Shown here: piece after piece, positions 52,395 through 64,000 of the stretch
Layout: each line of letters begins with the position of its first letter
Numbering within the stretch: position 1 is the stretch's first letter
Assembly: GCF_003987175.1 (NCBI RefSeq)
Contig: NZ_PIPM01000001.1
Coordinates: 186,001-250,000, forward strand
Length of the DNA: 64,000 nucleotides
Source: Aliidiomarina sanyensis
GTDB lineage: Bacteria > Pseudomonadota > Gammaproteobacteria > Enterobacterales > Alteromonadaceae
Direction: 5' to 3'
The notes under the pieces: model-generated
What the model saw: the letters and a program-made list of their open reading frames with translations, nothing else
What the model was told of the DNA's origin: nothing
The model's database searches: none
Position numbers and translations under genes: made by a program

Positions 52395-53132
52395 TTAACG
52401 AGGATTGCCAACATCCGGGAAAATCAGTTCACGAGCGGTTTGATATGCAATTGGAATTTGCTCATTTTTGCGGCGTTGGATTTCGTGGAGGAAGTTCGTA
52501 TATTCACTTCGGGAAACCATAAAAGCTCCAAGACGCTCCAAGTGATCATTCATGATTTGGCAATCGATGAGCCGCAATCCAACCGGCTGCCAAGTCTGCG
52601 CAAGGGCCAATAAAGCAACTTTTGATGCATTGGGTTGAAGTGAAAACATGCTCTCACCCGCAAAGACCGTACCGCTTAAAACACCATAAAGTCCACCGAC
52701 GAGTTGTTCGCCCTGCCAAACCTCGACGGAGTGCGCTGTCCCAGCGTGGTGAAGCGCAATATAAGCTTGTATCATTTCCTCTGTAATCCAGGTGCCGTTT
52801 CCAGGACCACGGGGAACTGAGGCACACTGGCGAATAACCTGAGAAAAGGCATGGTTTAGCGTAACGCGGTAAGGTTTTTTACGAAGAAACTTGCGGAGAC
52901 TCCGATTGATGTGGATTTGATGCGGGAAAAGAACGGCACGCCAAACCGGCTGCCACCACAAGATAGGCTCATCTGCCGAGAACCATGGGAAGATACCTTG
53001 TCGGTAGGCACGCTGTAATCGCTCGACCGAGAGACATCCTCCTTGGGCTATTAGTCCGCCGCGCATATCGCCCTCGGGGTGAGGGGAGGGAAACGCGCTT
53101 GCCGGATCATGAGTGAGTGTTGGAATGGCCAT
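52395..53132 (-). CDS. aat: Leucyl/phenylalanyl-tRNA-protein transferase
   Basis: A 245-residue Aat enzyme that adds Leu or Phe to proteins with N-terminal Arg or Lys, making substrates for ClpS-ClpAP encoded 0.4-3 kb away. Typical segments are YRQGIFPWFSADEPILWWQPVWRAVL, GTWITEEMIQAY and LVGGLYGV..GTVFAGESMFS. It is 52 bases downstream of trxB but beyond the trxB terminator, so it may have its own promoter. Confidence 0.94.
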   Translation of the reverse strand: MAIPTLTHDPASAFPSPHPEGDMRGGLIAQGGCLSVERLQRAYRQGIFPWFSADEPILWWQPVWRAVLFPHQIHINRSLRKFLRKKPYRVTLNHAFSQVIRQCASVPRGPGNGTWITEEMIQAYIALHHAGTAHSVEVWQGEQLVGGLYGVLSGTVFAGESMFSLQPNASKVALLALAQTWQPVGLRLIDCQIMNDHLERLGAFMVSRSEYTNFLHEIQRRKNEQIPIAYQTARELIFPDVGNPR

Positions 53133-53150
53133 AGTGGGTCAAAACAACCT

Positions 53151-53177
53151 TAAAAAAATGGCCTGCAATGCAGGCCA
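53151..53177 (-). terminator. Terminator of trxB
   Basis: On the minus strand TGGCCTGC-ATT-GCAGGCCA (8-bp stem) is followed by seven T. It lies just after the trxB stop. Confidence 0.85.
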
Positions 53178-53184
53178 CCAAAGA

Positions 53185-54261
<1,077 letters not shown>

Positions 54262-54294
54262 TCAGCGGACTGCTGTAAGGAATTACGAACGAAT

Positions 54295-55422
54295 TTAGAT
54301 TTTAATTGCAGCCAATGGCTCGAGGTAATCAAGACCAAGTTGCGCGCCCAAATCATCATGGACTGCTTTATAGGTAATGTAGCCTCTGTGCATGTTCAGA
54401 CCATTTCGCAGATTTGCATCTTGGGCAAGCGCTTCAAGACCTTTGTCCGCAAGTGCCAAACCATATGGTAACGTTGCGTTATTCAAAGCAATGGTTGAGG
54501 TCCGTGCAACACCACCTGGCATGTTGGCTACGCAGTAGTGGACAACGTCATCGACGATGTAGGTGGGATCTTGGTGCGTCGTTGCTTTTGATGTTTCAAA
54601 ACAACCGCCTTGGTCAATTGCAACATCGACCAAAACCGAGCCGGGCTTCATGTTCTTAATGTGTTCGCGGGTAAGCAGTTTCGGTGCAGCAGCACCTGGA
54701 ATTAATACCGCGCCAACGACTAAATCTGCCTGCTGTGAGTACTGCTCAATGGCTTGTGCGGTTGAGTACACAAGTTTTACACGGCCCATAAAGATATCGT
54801 CGAGCTCACGCAAGCGAACCAGTGACCGATCGAGGAGCGTTACTTCAGCTCCCATACCGACCGCCATTTTCGCAGCTTGTGTGCCCACAACACCACCGCC
54901 GATGATCAGAACTTTACCCGGAGCAACACCTGGGACACCGCCAAGCAGGGTACCGGAGCCGCCATTTACTTTTTCAAGGTGATGAGCACCCGCTTGAATT
55001 GACATTCGTCCGGCCACTTCGCTCATGGGGGCAAGTAGTGGGAGACCTCCCCGATTATCGGTTACCGTCTCATAAGCAATTGCTGTCACGCCTGCCTCGG
55101 CAAGCAAACGCGTTTGCTCAGGGTCCGGTGCGAGGTGCAAGTAGGTGTAGAGGATTTGACCTTCCCGAAGCATTTTACATTCATTCGGCTGAGGTTCCTT
55201 GACCTTCACAATCATGTCGGCAGAAGCAAAGATTTCTTCGGGTGAGTCAACAATACGCGCACCGGCTGCCTCGTAGTCTTCATTGGTAAATCCGATCGCG
55301 GTCCCACCATCGCGCTGTACCATGACGTCGTGACCACGGTTGACATACTCTTGTACTGCGGCTGGAGATAAACCAATGCGATACTCGTGATTCTTAATTT
55401 CTTTAGGAACACCAATCAACAT
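54295..55422 (-). CDS. ald: Alanine dehydrogenase
   Basis: A 375-residue NAD-dependent enzyme turning L-alanine into pyruvate and ammonia. Lys75 (VKVKEPQ) and His96 (YLHLA) are at the catalytic positions known for M. tuberculosis Ald, and [13 protein letters not shown] is the NAD-binding motif. It diverges from lrp across 194 bases containing a palindrome, so control by the neighbouring Lrp is plausible. Confidence 0.95.
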   Translation of the reverse strand: MLIGVPKEIKNHEYRIGLSPAAVQEYVNRGHDVMVQRDGGTAIGFTNEDYEAAGARIVDSPEEIFASADMIVKVKEPQPNECKMLREGQILYTYLHLAPDPEQTRLLAEAGVTAIAYETVTDNRGGLPLLAPMSEVAGRMSIQAGAHHLEKVNGGSGTLLGGVPGVAPGKVLIIGGGVVGTQAAKMAVGMGAEVTLLDRSLVRLRELDDIFMGRVKLVYSTAQAIEQYSQQADLVVGAVLIPGAAAPKLLTREHIKNMKPGSVLVDVAIDQGGCFETSKATTHQDPTYIVDDVVHYCVANMPGGVARTSTIALNNATLPYGLALADKGLEALAQDANLRNGLNMHRGYITYKAVHDDLGAQLGLDYLEPLAAIKI

Positions 55423-55519
55423 AATACGAAGCGCCTCATATTTAAAAATGGCTTTGGCAGAGCTTTTGTGAGTTTAGACGATGTTGCTCAGCCAAGGTAA
55501 AAGTTGCGCAAAGTATATC

Positions 55520-55543
55520 GTAGGTCAATCTGGCGTGACCTAC
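55520..55543. promoter_or_regulatory. Long palindrome between ald and lrp, candidate operator
   Basis: GTAGGTCA-ATCTGGCG-TGACCTAC has perfect 8-base arms and an 8-base spacer. On the minus strand it lies directly upstream of TATACT (complement of 55512-55517), a possible ald -10. A T run follows on the plus strand, but no transcript is expected to end there, so an operator is likelier than a terminator. Confidence 0.5.
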
Positions 55544-55574
55544 TTTTTTATGGGCTATAAAAAGATAATAAATC

Positions 55575-55583
55575 TGCTAGAAT
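55575..55583 (+). promoter_or_regulatory. Candidate lrp promoter, extended -10
   Basis: TGCTAGAAT combines a TGN extension with a TAGAAT -10, 34 bases before the lrp start. No good -35 is seen 17 bases upstream, as is usual for extended -10 promoters. Confidence 0.5.
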
Positions 55584-55616
55584 GTCTAATAACAGCATAA
55601 AACGCTTTGTGGGACT

Positions 55617-56096
55617 ATGAATAAAGAAAAGATCACTATTGATCGAATTGATCGGAAAATTCTGAGGATTTTGCAAGATCAGGGGCGGATATCGAACGTT
55701 GCACTGGCCAAGGCAGTTGGCTTGAGTCCTACGCCGTGTCTCGAGCGGGTTCGAAAACTCGAGCGAGAGGGCGTGATCCTAAGCTACCATGCTCGGATCG
55801 ACCCGGATAAACTCGGAACACCGCTGCTTGTGTTCGTGGAAATTACGTTGAGTAAAACGTCCTCAGATGTATTTGCCGAATTCAGTGACGCAGCCCGAAA
55901 GACGGATGAAATTTTGGAATGCCACTTGGTGTCTGGGGATTTTGATTTCTTACTGAAGGCGCGAGTTGCTGACATGGCAGCTTATCGAAAATTGCTCGGT
56001 GAAACCTTGCTGAACATGCCCGGAGTGAATGAATCTCGTACGTATGTGGTGATGGAAGCGGTAAAACAGGAAAATAAAGTCGTGATCAAGGGCTGA
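55617..56096 (+). CDS. lrp: Leucine-responsive regulatory protein Lrp
   Basis: A 159-residue Lrp/AsnC regulator close to E. coli Lrp: helix-turn-helix GRISNVALAKAVGLSPTPCLERVRKLEREG (about 24-53) and a C-terminal RAM domain with ECHLVSGDFDFLLKARV and YRKLLGETLLNMPGVNESRTYVVME. High likeness over the whole length and the ftsK neighbour support true Lrp rather than a paralogue. It is divergent from ald. Confidence 0.95.
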   Translation: MNKEKITIDRIDRKILRILQDQGRISNVALAKAVGLSPTPCLERVRKLEREGVILSYHARIDPDKLGTPLLVFVEITLSKTSSDVFAEFSDAARKTDEILECHLVSGDFDFLLKARVADMAAYRKLLGETLLNMPGVNESRTYVVMEAVKQENKVVIKG

Positions 56097-56252
56097 TTTA
56101 TCCATTATATTCGTTACAATCAGCACGAAGCGCGCTATCGTAAAATTCGCGGAAATCCACTCGGTCTTAGCTAGACCTATGGGTTAAAAAGGACGCACTC
56201 TTGTTCTACTTATTCTAACTATAATGAAAATGACAACGAGAAACGGAGCGTT

Positions 56253-58832
56253 ATGACAGGCGTACAGCGATTACTGGAAACCGGTCTCATCTTGTGTGGT
56301 GCTGTGGCTATATTTTTACTCACCGCACTATTGACCCATAGCCCCGCCGACCCGGGCTGGTCACAAACCGGACATACCCAAGATATACAAAATGCGGCCG
56401 GCGCGATTGGCGCTTGGTTCGCTGACATCCTCCTTTTTGCGCTCGGCGTTATGGCGTACAGCGTTCCGTTTGTGGTTGCGGGATTTGGATATGTGATGTT
56501 CCACCGACCACGCCAGTTGCTGAGTCTCGATTATTTGAGTCTTGGGCTTCGTTTGATTGGCGTACTGTTGTTTCTGGTGGGCTCCACAGGCTTAGCGACG
56601 CTCAATCTGTCTGGAGTCGAGTATCACTCGGCCGGCGGCTTGGTTGGGGACGTAGTGACCGATGCGATGCTGCCATATTTTAGTCTCATCGGGACCACTC
56701 TTATACTGCTGACGTTTGTTCTCACTGGAATTACGTTAGTCACGGGTTTGTCGTGGTTTACCTTGATCGACGCGATCGGTGAATACGTGATTAAAGGCTT
56801 GAGTTGGCTTGGTACGGCGCTCCTTGGATTGTTTCAGCGCAAGAACCACCCAACAAGCAAGAAATCCAGCCCGAGCAAGGCGGTGAGTCGTCGAAAAGTC
56901 GAAGACGATGATGATGACGATGACGTATTCCCAACGCACACAAATTCGGAGCGAACAACGCGTTCATCGCAAAACGATCAACCGGGTTTCTGGGCGCGGC
57001 TAGGCAGCGGAATCGCAGGCCTGTTTTTCTTAAGTAAGAGCAAAGAAGCGAAAGCAGAACGCTCGGAAGCAACTGACGACGATGTCGATAGTTGGGACGA
57101 CCTGCCATTGGGGCGAACCGCAGGAGAGCCGGATGATTTGCCATCCATTAACACCCGCGCGGAGCCCGTGGTTGACGAAGATGCATTGTGGGCGGACTTT
57201 GATTCGGAGGATGCCGATGATGATCTCCCGTTTACACCGGATCCAAAACCCGTAAAAAGTAGCCCGAAGCCAACCCCCAAGCCAGCGCAAAAGCCAACTT
57301 CTGGCAATCCAATGCAGGGCAGTGGGGCGCAATGGGTTTCCCAACTCCCATCTCTGGAGTTGCTGGATCGGGCAAATCGCACTTCGAACCCTATCTCTCA
57401 AGAAGAACTTGACCAAGTAAGTCGTACCGTTGAATCGGTGCTTAAAGATTTCGGGGTGGAAGTGCAGGTAGCAGGTGTTCAACCAGGTCCTGTGGTCACG
57501 CGATTTGAGTTGGATCTCGCTCCAGGTGTGAAGGTCAGCAAGATCTCCAATTTGTCGAAGGACATTGCACGGTCGCTGTCTGCGATCGCGGTGCGTGTGG
57601 TTGAGGTCATTCCTGGAAAATCTTATGTGGGCCTAGAGCTGCCAAATCGAAATCGTGAGATTGTGCGCTTAAGTGAAGTGATCGAGAGCGAGAGCTTCAG
57701 TAAATCAGGCTCGCCTTTGTCGATGGTTCTTGGGAAAGATATTGCAGGCAAACCGGTCACGGTCGATTTAGCGAAGATGCCACATTTGTTGGTCGCGGGG
57801 ACCACCGGCTCAGGTAAGTCAGTCGGAATCAACGTGATGATTCTCAGTATGCTGTATAAATCACAGCCTGAGGACGTCCGTATGATTATGATTGATCCGA
57901 AGATGTTGGAACTCTCTGTGTACGACGGAATTCCTCACCTTCTTACCGAGGTGGTTACCGATATGAAAGATGCTGCTAATGCACTTCGTTGGTGTGTTGG
58001 AGAGATGGAGCGTCGGTACAAGCTCATGTCCGCTTTGGGGGTACGTAATCTCAAGGGATATAACCAGAAGGTAGAAGAAGCAGCGGCCAGCGGTGAACCT
58101 TTACGGGATCCTATTTGGAAGCCGGGCGATTCCATGGATGAGCGGCCACCCGAGCTTGAAAAACTTCCCTATATTGTCGTTGTAGTCGATGAACTTGCCG
58201 ATATGATGATGATCGTTGGCAAAAAAGTCGAAGAATTGATTGCTCGCATCGCACAAAAAGCGCGTGCGGCTGGAATTCATTTGATTTTGGCCACGCAACG
58301 CCCATCCGTAGACGTGATTACAGGGCTGATTAAAGCGAACATCCCAACACGGATATCGTTCCAGGTTTCATCGAAAATTGATTCGCGAACCATTTTGGAC
58401 CAAAGCGGAGCAGAGCACTTATTAGGGCAAGGGGATATGTTGTATATGCCGCCTGGCTCTGGGGTTCCGGTGCGTGTCCACGGCGCCTTTGTCGATGACC
58501 ATGAAGTCCACGCGGTTGTTGCCGACTGGAAACAACGGGGCCGGCCAAACTACATCGACGAGATTTTGAGTGGTGATAGTGGCGAAGATAGCCTGTTGCC
58601 TGGCGAAAGCAGTGATGATGACGGGGAATCCGATCCGCTTTATGACGAAGCGGTCGCATTTGTCACTGAGACACGCCGCGTGTCGGTTTCGAGCGTGCAA
58701 CGAAAGTTTCGGATCGGTTACAACCGAGCAGCCCGTATCGTCGAACAAATGGAACATTCTGGTGTCGTATCTGCTGCGGGCCACAATGGTGCTCGCGAAG
58801 TTATTGCACCGAAAGCACCGAGGGATTTATGA
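56253..58832 (+). CDS. ftsK: DNA translocase FtsK
   Basis: An 859-residue septal DNA pump: four N-terminal membrane helices (about 1-185) and an acidic, low-complexity linker (about 200-365, with a run of seven Asp). The motor domain follows, with Walker A in [13 protein letters not shown] (Lys522), and the C-terminal gamma winged helix ([23 protein letters not shown]) reads KOPS sites. The linker is much shorter than in E. coli FtsK (1329 residues). A TATAAT at 56220-56225 may be its -10, and GGAG precedes the ATG. Its stop overlaps the lolA start as ATGA. Confidence 0.95.
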   Translation: MTGVQRLLETGLILCGAVAIFLLTALLTHSPADPGWSQTGHTQDIQNAAGAIGAWFADILLFALGVMAYSVPFVVAGFGYVMFHRPRQLLSLDYLSLGLRLIGVLLFLVGSTGLATLNLSGVEYHSAGGLVGDVVTDAMLPYFSLIGTTLILLTFVLTGITLVTGLSWFTLIDAIGEYVIKGLSWLGTALLGLFQRKNHPTSKKSSPSKAVSRRKVEDDDDDDDVFPTHTNSERTTRSSQNDQPGFWARLGSGIAGLFFLSKSKEAKAERSEATDDDVDSWDDLPLGRTAGEPDDLPSINTRAEPVVDEDALWADFDSEDADDDLPFTPDPKPVKSSPKPTPKPAQKPTSGNPMQGSGAQWVSQLPSLELLDRANRTSNPISQEELDQVSRTVESVLKDFGVEVQVAGVQPGPVVTRFELDLAPGVKVSKISNLSKDIARSLSAIAVRVVEVIPGKSYVGLELPNRNREIVRLSEVIESESFSKSGSPLSMVLGKDIAGKPVTVDLAKMPHLLVAGTTGSGKSVGINVMILSMLYKSQPEDVRMIMIDPKMLELSVYDGIPHLLTEVVTDMKDAANALRWCVGEMERRYKLMSALGVRNLKGYNQKVEEAAASGEPLRDPIWKPGDSMDERPPELEKLPYIVVVVDELADMMMIVGKKVEELIARIAQKARAAGIHLILATQRPSVDVITGLIKANIPTRISFQVSSKIDSRTILDQSGAEHLLGQGDMLYMPPGSGVPVRVHGAFVDDHEVHAVVADWKQRGRPNYIDEILSGDSGEDSLLPGESSDDDGESDPLYDEAVAFVTETRRVSVSSVQRKFRIGYNRAARIVEQMEHSGVVSAAGHNGAREVIAPKAPRDL

Positions 58833-59497
58833 CATTTAAGTTTTTGTCTCATCAACGTTCTATTGCATCATTTCTCTGCATGATGGGCACCTTGCCGTTT
58901 CTCGTTTCAGCGGATACGGGCATTGAGACAACAGAAGCTCAAACTGCAAAGCAGCAGCTACAAGACAAACTTGCGGACCTTCAGACGCTGCAAGGTAACT
59001 TTTCGCAGCGGGTGTACGATGGTCATGAGCTGCTACAAGAGGGAAGTGGACGCTTTGTACTAGAACGCCCCGCGCGTCTTCGTTGGGAGACGGATGCACC
59101 CGATGAGTCGTTGCTGATCGCAGATGGGCAAACGTTGTGGTACTACAATCCATTTATTGAGCAAGTCTCTTTGTTTAATCAAACAGACGCCATGCAAGCA
59201 AACCCATTGCTTTTGCTACTCGATGCGCAGTCGGATAACTGGTCCACATTTCACGTGAGTTACGCAGATGATCGCTGGACTGTGCGAGAGACGGAGAGTG
59301 CTGGGATTGCTGCGACCTTACATTTGGAATTCGCACAGGATGATGCTCAAACACTGAGTCGATTGATCTTGGATGACGGACAAGGACAGCGGAGCGAATT
59401 CGCGTTAGCCGATGTTTATAAAAACCAAGCAGTAGCTCCTCAGTCTTTCCACTTTGATGTTCCTGAAGGCGTAGATATCGACGATCAACGAGATTAA
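58829..59497 (+). CDS. lolA: Outer-membrane lipoprotein carrier protein LolA
   Basis: A 222-residue periplasmic chaperone carrying lipoproteins from LolCDE to LolB. It has a signal peptide ending near LVSA, then [32 protein letters not shown] and [15 protein letters not shown], all typical LolA segments. The start is coupled to ftsK by an ATGA overlap, the usual gammaproteobacterial order. Confidence 0.93.
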   Translation: MTFKFLSHQRSIASFLCMMGTLPFLVSADTGIETTEAQTAKQQLQDKLADLQTLQGNFSQRVYDGHELLQEGSGRFVLERPARLRWETDAPDESLLIADGQTLWYYNPFIEQVSLFNQTDAMQANPLLLLLDAQSDNWSTFHVSYADDRWTVRETESAGIAATLHLEFAQDDAQTLSRLILDDGQGQRSEFALADVYKNQAVAPQSFHFDVPEGVDIDDQRD

Positions 59498-59505
59498 ATA
59501 AACGC

Positions 59506-60867
59506 GTGCAACAATTTGATTTAATGAATAACGGGGACGCATTTACAGACGGCATGCCACTTGCCGCACGTATGCGCCCCCGTTCTATTTCTGAATATAT
59601 CGGTCAGAGCCATATTCTGGGCGAAGGTAAACCGTTACGCAAAGCGATTGAACAGGGCCATCTTCATTCGATGATACTATGGGGGCCGCCCGGAACGGGA
59701 AAGACCACGCTGGCCGAATTGATGGCACATGCAGCAGATGCTTATGTTGCTCGGATTTCCGCGGTGACGTCAGGCGTAAAAGATATTCGTCTCGCCATTG
59801 AAGAAGCAAAACAGCGACGTGCCGTGCAACGGACCATTCTCTTTGTAGATGAAGTGCACCGCTTCAATAAAAGCCAACAAGATGCGTTCTTGCCCCATGT
59901 TGAAGATGGGACCATTTTGTTTATTGGAGCTACAACAGAAAATCCAGGCTTTGCGCTCAACAACGCACTTCTAAGTCGGGCTCGGGTCTATCGTTTAACG
60001 ACATTGACGGAGACAGAGTTAGAAAAAGTCTTCCAACGTGCATTAACGGATTCAGAGCGAGGGCTTGGCGCGCGCGAAATTTCCTTCAATGAAGCCGGCA
60101 GAACCTATTTACTGCGGGCGGCGAGTGGAGACGCGCGGCGACTCCTAAATTACCTCGAAATCGCGGCGGATTTTGCACAGCCTAACACGCCGCTTGATGC
60201 AGAAACGCTTGCGGATATTGTTGGAGAGAAAGGTGTACAGTTCGATCGGCAGGGCGATCTTTACTACGATTTACTCTCTGCATTTCATAAGTCGGTGCGC
60301 GGCTCCTCGCCGGATGGTGCACTGTACTGGTATTGTCGAATTCTTGCCGGTGGTGGGGATCCATTGATTGTTGCGCGCCGATTGCTTGCCATTGCATCTG
60401 AAGATATTGGAAATGCAGATCCTCGAGCACTGCAGTTAGCGCTTAACGCATGGGATACCTTTCATCGCGTTGGTCCTGCCGAAGGTGAACGAGCCATTGC
60501 CCAAGCAACCCTTTATTGTGCCAGTGCGGCAAAAAGCAACGCGGTTTACTCAGCATTCAATCAAATGCTTGAATTGGCCACGAACGGCCCATCTTACCCG
60601 GTTCCTGAACATCTGCGAAATGCCCCGACTCAAGTGCATAAGCAAGAAGGGTTTGGCGCTGAGTATCAATATGCACATGATCATCCAAATGCATATGTTG
60701 CGGGTGAATCGTACTTGCCACCGGAACTTGCCAATGCACAGTATTACCAGCCGTCGGAGCGTGGATTAGAGGGTAAGATCAGGGAAAAGCTCGAGCGGCT
60801 TCGTAGTCTCGACGCCCAGAGTAATTGGCAACGCTGGAACGACGCTCAGGAGTCATCGAATGACTGA
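59506..60867 (+). CDS. rarA: Replication-associated recombination protein RarA (MgsA)
   Basis: A 453-residue clamp-loader-like AAA+ ATPase. Walker A is GPPGTGKT (Lys66), Walker [23 protein letters not shown], and the arginine-finger region is ALLSRARVY. It acts at stalled replication forks. The GTG at 59506 is used; an ATG at 59524 is possible, and neither has a strong ribosome site, consistent with coupling to lolA 8 bases upstream. It overlaps crcB by 8 bases. Confidence 0.95.
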   Translation: MQQFDLMNNGDAFTDGMPLAARMRPRSISEYIGQSHILGEGKPLRKAIEQGHLHSMILWGPPGTGKTTLAELMAHAADAYVARISAVTSGVKDIRLAIEEAKQRRAVQRTILFVDEVHRFNKSQQDAFLPHVEDGTILFIGATTENPGFALNNALLSRARVYRLTTLTETELEKVFQRALTDSERGLGAREISFNEAGRTYLLRAASGDARRLLNYLEIAADFAQPNTPLDAETLADIVGEKGVQFDRQGDLYYDLLSAFHKSVRGSSPDGALYWYCRILAGGGDPLIVARRLLAIASEDIGNADPRALQLALNAWDTFHRVGPAEGERAIAQATLYCASAAKSNAVYSAFNQMLELATNGPSYPVPEHLRNAPTQVHKQEGFGAEYQYAHDHPNAYVAGESYLPPELANAQYYQPSERGLEGKIREKLERLRSLDAQSNWQRWNDAQESSND

Positions 60868-61255
60868 AGTCTGGTTGTGGTTGTGGGTAGCACTCGGCGG
60901 CGCGGGTGGGGCATTAATGCGGTTTTGGTTAAGTCGTTTTAGCGCATGGCGCTGGGGTTCATCGATTCCTGCAACCTTCACCGTAAATATCGTGGGATGC
61001 TTCCTTCTCGGCGTTGGTTTGGTCTGGATTGGCGCTTTGGGTTCTGACGGGATGTACGCGCGTTCCTCATATATATGGTTAGAGCTTGGTTTTATTGGTG
61101 GTTTCACAACCTTTTCAACATTTGCAGTGGAAACACGCGGGCTGTTACCTCATGATTGGGGAAAGGCGGTCGCTTACATGCTGGGCAGCTTTGTCGGCGC
61201 GTTATTGGCCTTGATCGTCGGCTATATCGTGGGTGGGGTTTGGGTCTATGGATAA
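60860..61255 (+). CDS. crcB: Fluoride channel CrcB/Fluc, first copy
   Basis: A 131-residue four-helix membrane protein of the Fluc family, which exports fluoride as dual-topology dimers. Core motifs are [26 protein letters not shown] and [15 protein letters not shown], the last holding the phenylalanines that line the pore. It overlaps rarA and is followed 15 bases later by a second crcB. Confidence 0.92.
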   Translation: MTEVWLWLWVALGGAGGALMRFWLSRFSAWRWGSSIPATFTVNIVGCFLLGVGLVWIGALGSDGMYARSSYIWLELGFIGGFTTFSTFAVETRGLLPHDWGKAVAYMLGSFVGALLALIVGYIVGGVWVYG

Positions 61256-61270
61256 TGGACGGCGAAGCCG

Positions 61271-61750
61271 GTGAACGGAAAACTAAAGCACCTTCTAAAA
61301 CTCTCGTTGGCGGTGATGCTTGGTGGCGCATTGGGCGCGTTACTCAGGGTGTTAGTCGCTGTATTGATACATGGTGATGCAGGGGAAATAAGTCGCATTG
61401 AAGTCAAAGGATATTTCCCTTTTGCGACGCTGATCGTTAACATAGTAGGCAGTTTTGGCTTAGGTTATGTGGTTGCGCGTTTCGCACAACTTCAGTTACA
61501 GAACGGAAGTCCGTCGGAAACCATTTTTTTATGCGTTGGAACGGGCTTTTTTGGCGCACTCACAACATTCTCGGCGTTCGTCTACGAGGTCAAAGTCCTT
61601 GTTACATCACCGGTTCCTGTGTATGCCGAAGCGGCGGCTTTGTGGGCCGCGCTCGCTTTGCTGGCACACTTGGTGGGAGGGGTGCTGGTTGCAGCGCTTG
61701 GTTACCTAGTGGCCAGTCGTCGTTTTGTCAAAGCTTCGTTATCAGAATAG
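61271..61750 (+). CDS. crcB: Fluoride channel CrcB/Fluc, second copy
   Basis: A 159-residue Fluc protein with the same motifs in different wording: GGALGALLRVLVAV, LIVNIVGSFGLGY and GFFGALTTFSAFVYE. It has a longer loop after the first helix and a longer C-terminus than the first copy. It starts at GTG 61271. Tandem unlike copies suggest a heterodimeric channel, as known from some Gram-positive bacteria. No fluoride riboswitch was recognised nearby. Confidence 0.9.
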   Translation: MNGKLKHLLKLSLAVMLGGALGALLRVLVAVLIHGDAGEISRIEVKGYFPFATLIVNIVGSFGLGYVVARFAQLQLQNGSPSETIFLCVGTGFFGALTTFSAFVYEVKVLVTSPVPVYAEAAALWAALALLAHLVGGVLVAALGYLVASRRFVKASLSE

Positions 61751-61770
61751 ATCACCGCATTCGTAAATAA

Positions 61771-63397
<1,627 letters not shown>

Positions 63398-63401
<4 letters not shown>

Positions 63402-63775
63402 GATGATCCTGCAAGGTGATGTGGGTCGACTCCAAAGTGAATTGTATGGCGGGAGTTTTGATTGATCAGCGCATCCACTTCAAGCGCGCTCAGCACGCGG
63501 ACAGGCACACGCAAATGCAAATGCTTTGGACTTAATCCGGCATTAATAAGTGATGCCTCGGTTGTGAAGATATTCTCAAAATCGAACACGTCATTGAGCA
63601 ATGCTACTTTCTTGAGTGGGTCGAGGCCGTCGACCGGTTCGACTAACTGCCATACGCCATCACCCACATAGAGTGCGCTTGCGTCTTGTTCTAAACTTAT
63701 CGCCATGAGCAACATATCAAGCCCGTGCCTTGCCGTGGGGTGGTTCGGACGCTCGGAAAAAATAAAAGTAATCAC
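63398..63775 (-). CDS. tusC: TusC, sulfur relay protein
   Basis: A 125-residue DsrE-fold protein. [41 protein letters not shown] aligns with the TusC N-terminus ([28 protein letters not shown] in E. coli), and the EASLINAGL segment fits too. It starts at GTG 63775 behind GGGGGATCG, 9 bases after tusD. It is followed directly by tusE: the tusB gene usually found between them is absent. Confidence 0.85.
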
Positions 63776-63784
63776 CGATCCCCC

Positions 63785-64000
63785 TCAATACTGCTTAAAT
63801 TGGTCAGCAGAGGCCAATTGCTCAATAAACTCCGCAAGGCCTCCAGCAGAAAAACCGGGCGCAATATCAGCTTCTGGATTCATGCCGTACTGGTCGGCGA
63901 CCGTACTGCAAGCGACCAGCGTTACATTGTTTGCATCGGCAAGTTCTTGCCATGCGCGCTGAAGGTTAGGAGTCTCGTCAGCGAATGCTATGTTGCGATG
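63785..64000 (-). CDS. tusD: TusD, sulfur relay protein, C-terminal part only
   Basis: The window ends inside this gene. The visible 71 residues run from HRNIAFADE to the stop at 63785-63787 and include LQRAWQELADANNVTLVACST, where the cysteine should be the catalytic sulfur carrier (Cys78 in E. coli TusD). GFSAGGLAEFIEQLASADQF matches the conserved family C-terminus. With TusC it would relay sulfur to TusE. Confidence 0.85.
   Translation of the reverse strand, partial: HRNIAFADETPNLQRAWQELADANNVTLVACSTVADQYGMNPEADIAPGFSAGGLAEFIEQLASADQFKQY

Noticed and set aside
55520-55549. Palindrome plus T run as a rho-independent terminator
   Set aside because: It lies between divergent genes, so no plus-strand transcript is expected to end there; kept as a candidate operator instead.

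Overview
The window looks like chromosomal core DNA of a marine gammaproteobacterium. The best guess, which is inference from gene content, gene order and protein likeness and was not checked by any search, is a member of the Idiomarinaceae (Idiomarina, Pseudidiomarina or Aliidiomarina) or a close Alteromonadales relative. In favour are several blocks of conserved gammaproteobacterial order: sapABCDF-pspF/pspABC, yejM-yejL/yejK, cspD/clpS-clpA-infA-aat-trxB, ald/lrp-ftsK-lolA-rarA-crcB-serS and tusD-tusC-tusE. The region is also strikingly rich in amino-acid and peptide degradation and has no sugar-catabolism genes. No insertion sequence, prophage, CRISPR array or rRNA was seen, and there is one tRNA. 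No gene-free stretch exceeds 300 bases.

Region 1 (1-10.4 kb): the tail of a YtfE-type di-iron repair protein converges on putP. A leftward run pspF-sapA-sapB-sapC-sapD-sapF has overlapping or nearly touching genes, and pspA-pspB-pspC diverges from pspF. The intergenic space holds a clear sigma-54 promoter and two tandem candidate PspF activator sites, so envelope-stress control and the Sap transporter appear to share one regulatory node.

Region 2 (10.4-18.9 kb): a complete phenylalanine/tyrosine catabolic block. megL-phhA-phhB feeds tyrosine, and the overlapping hppD-hmgA-fahA-maiA operon takes 4-hydroxyphenylpyruvate to fumarate and acetoacetate (fahA precedes maiA on the DNA, although MaiA acts first). 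tyrR sits in the middle. Palindromes of the type TGTAAA-N6-TTTACA lie before megL, over the tyrR -10 box, and twice before hppD, suggesting one TyrR regulon. The TyrR protein itself has altered ATPase residues.

Region 3 (18.9-43 kb): a set of exported hydrolases (two S9 peptidases, a beta-lactamase-fold serine hydrolase with a membrane tail, gamma-glutamyltransferase, a large M14 carboxypeptidase, an M13 peptidase and a rhombosortase-like rhomboid) interleaved with housekeeping genes (hinT, rlmI, metG, mrp, dcd, a YvcK/YbhK-like gene, waaA, a DUF192 gene, a ygjV-like gene).

Region 4 (43-56 kb): ltaE, a small two-gene membrane unit whose first protein resembles the PspB and PspC tails encoded at 9.6-10.3 kb, a 64-residue MgtE_N-like protein, a DUF4442 thioesterase-like gene, tRNA-Pro(GGG), the yej cluster, cspD/clpS-clpA, infA, aat, trxB, ald and lrp.

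Region 5 (56-64 kb): ftsK-lolA-rarA-two tandem crcB genes-serS, converging by a 4-base overlap on tusE-tusC-tusD, where tusB is missing. The window cuts tusD.
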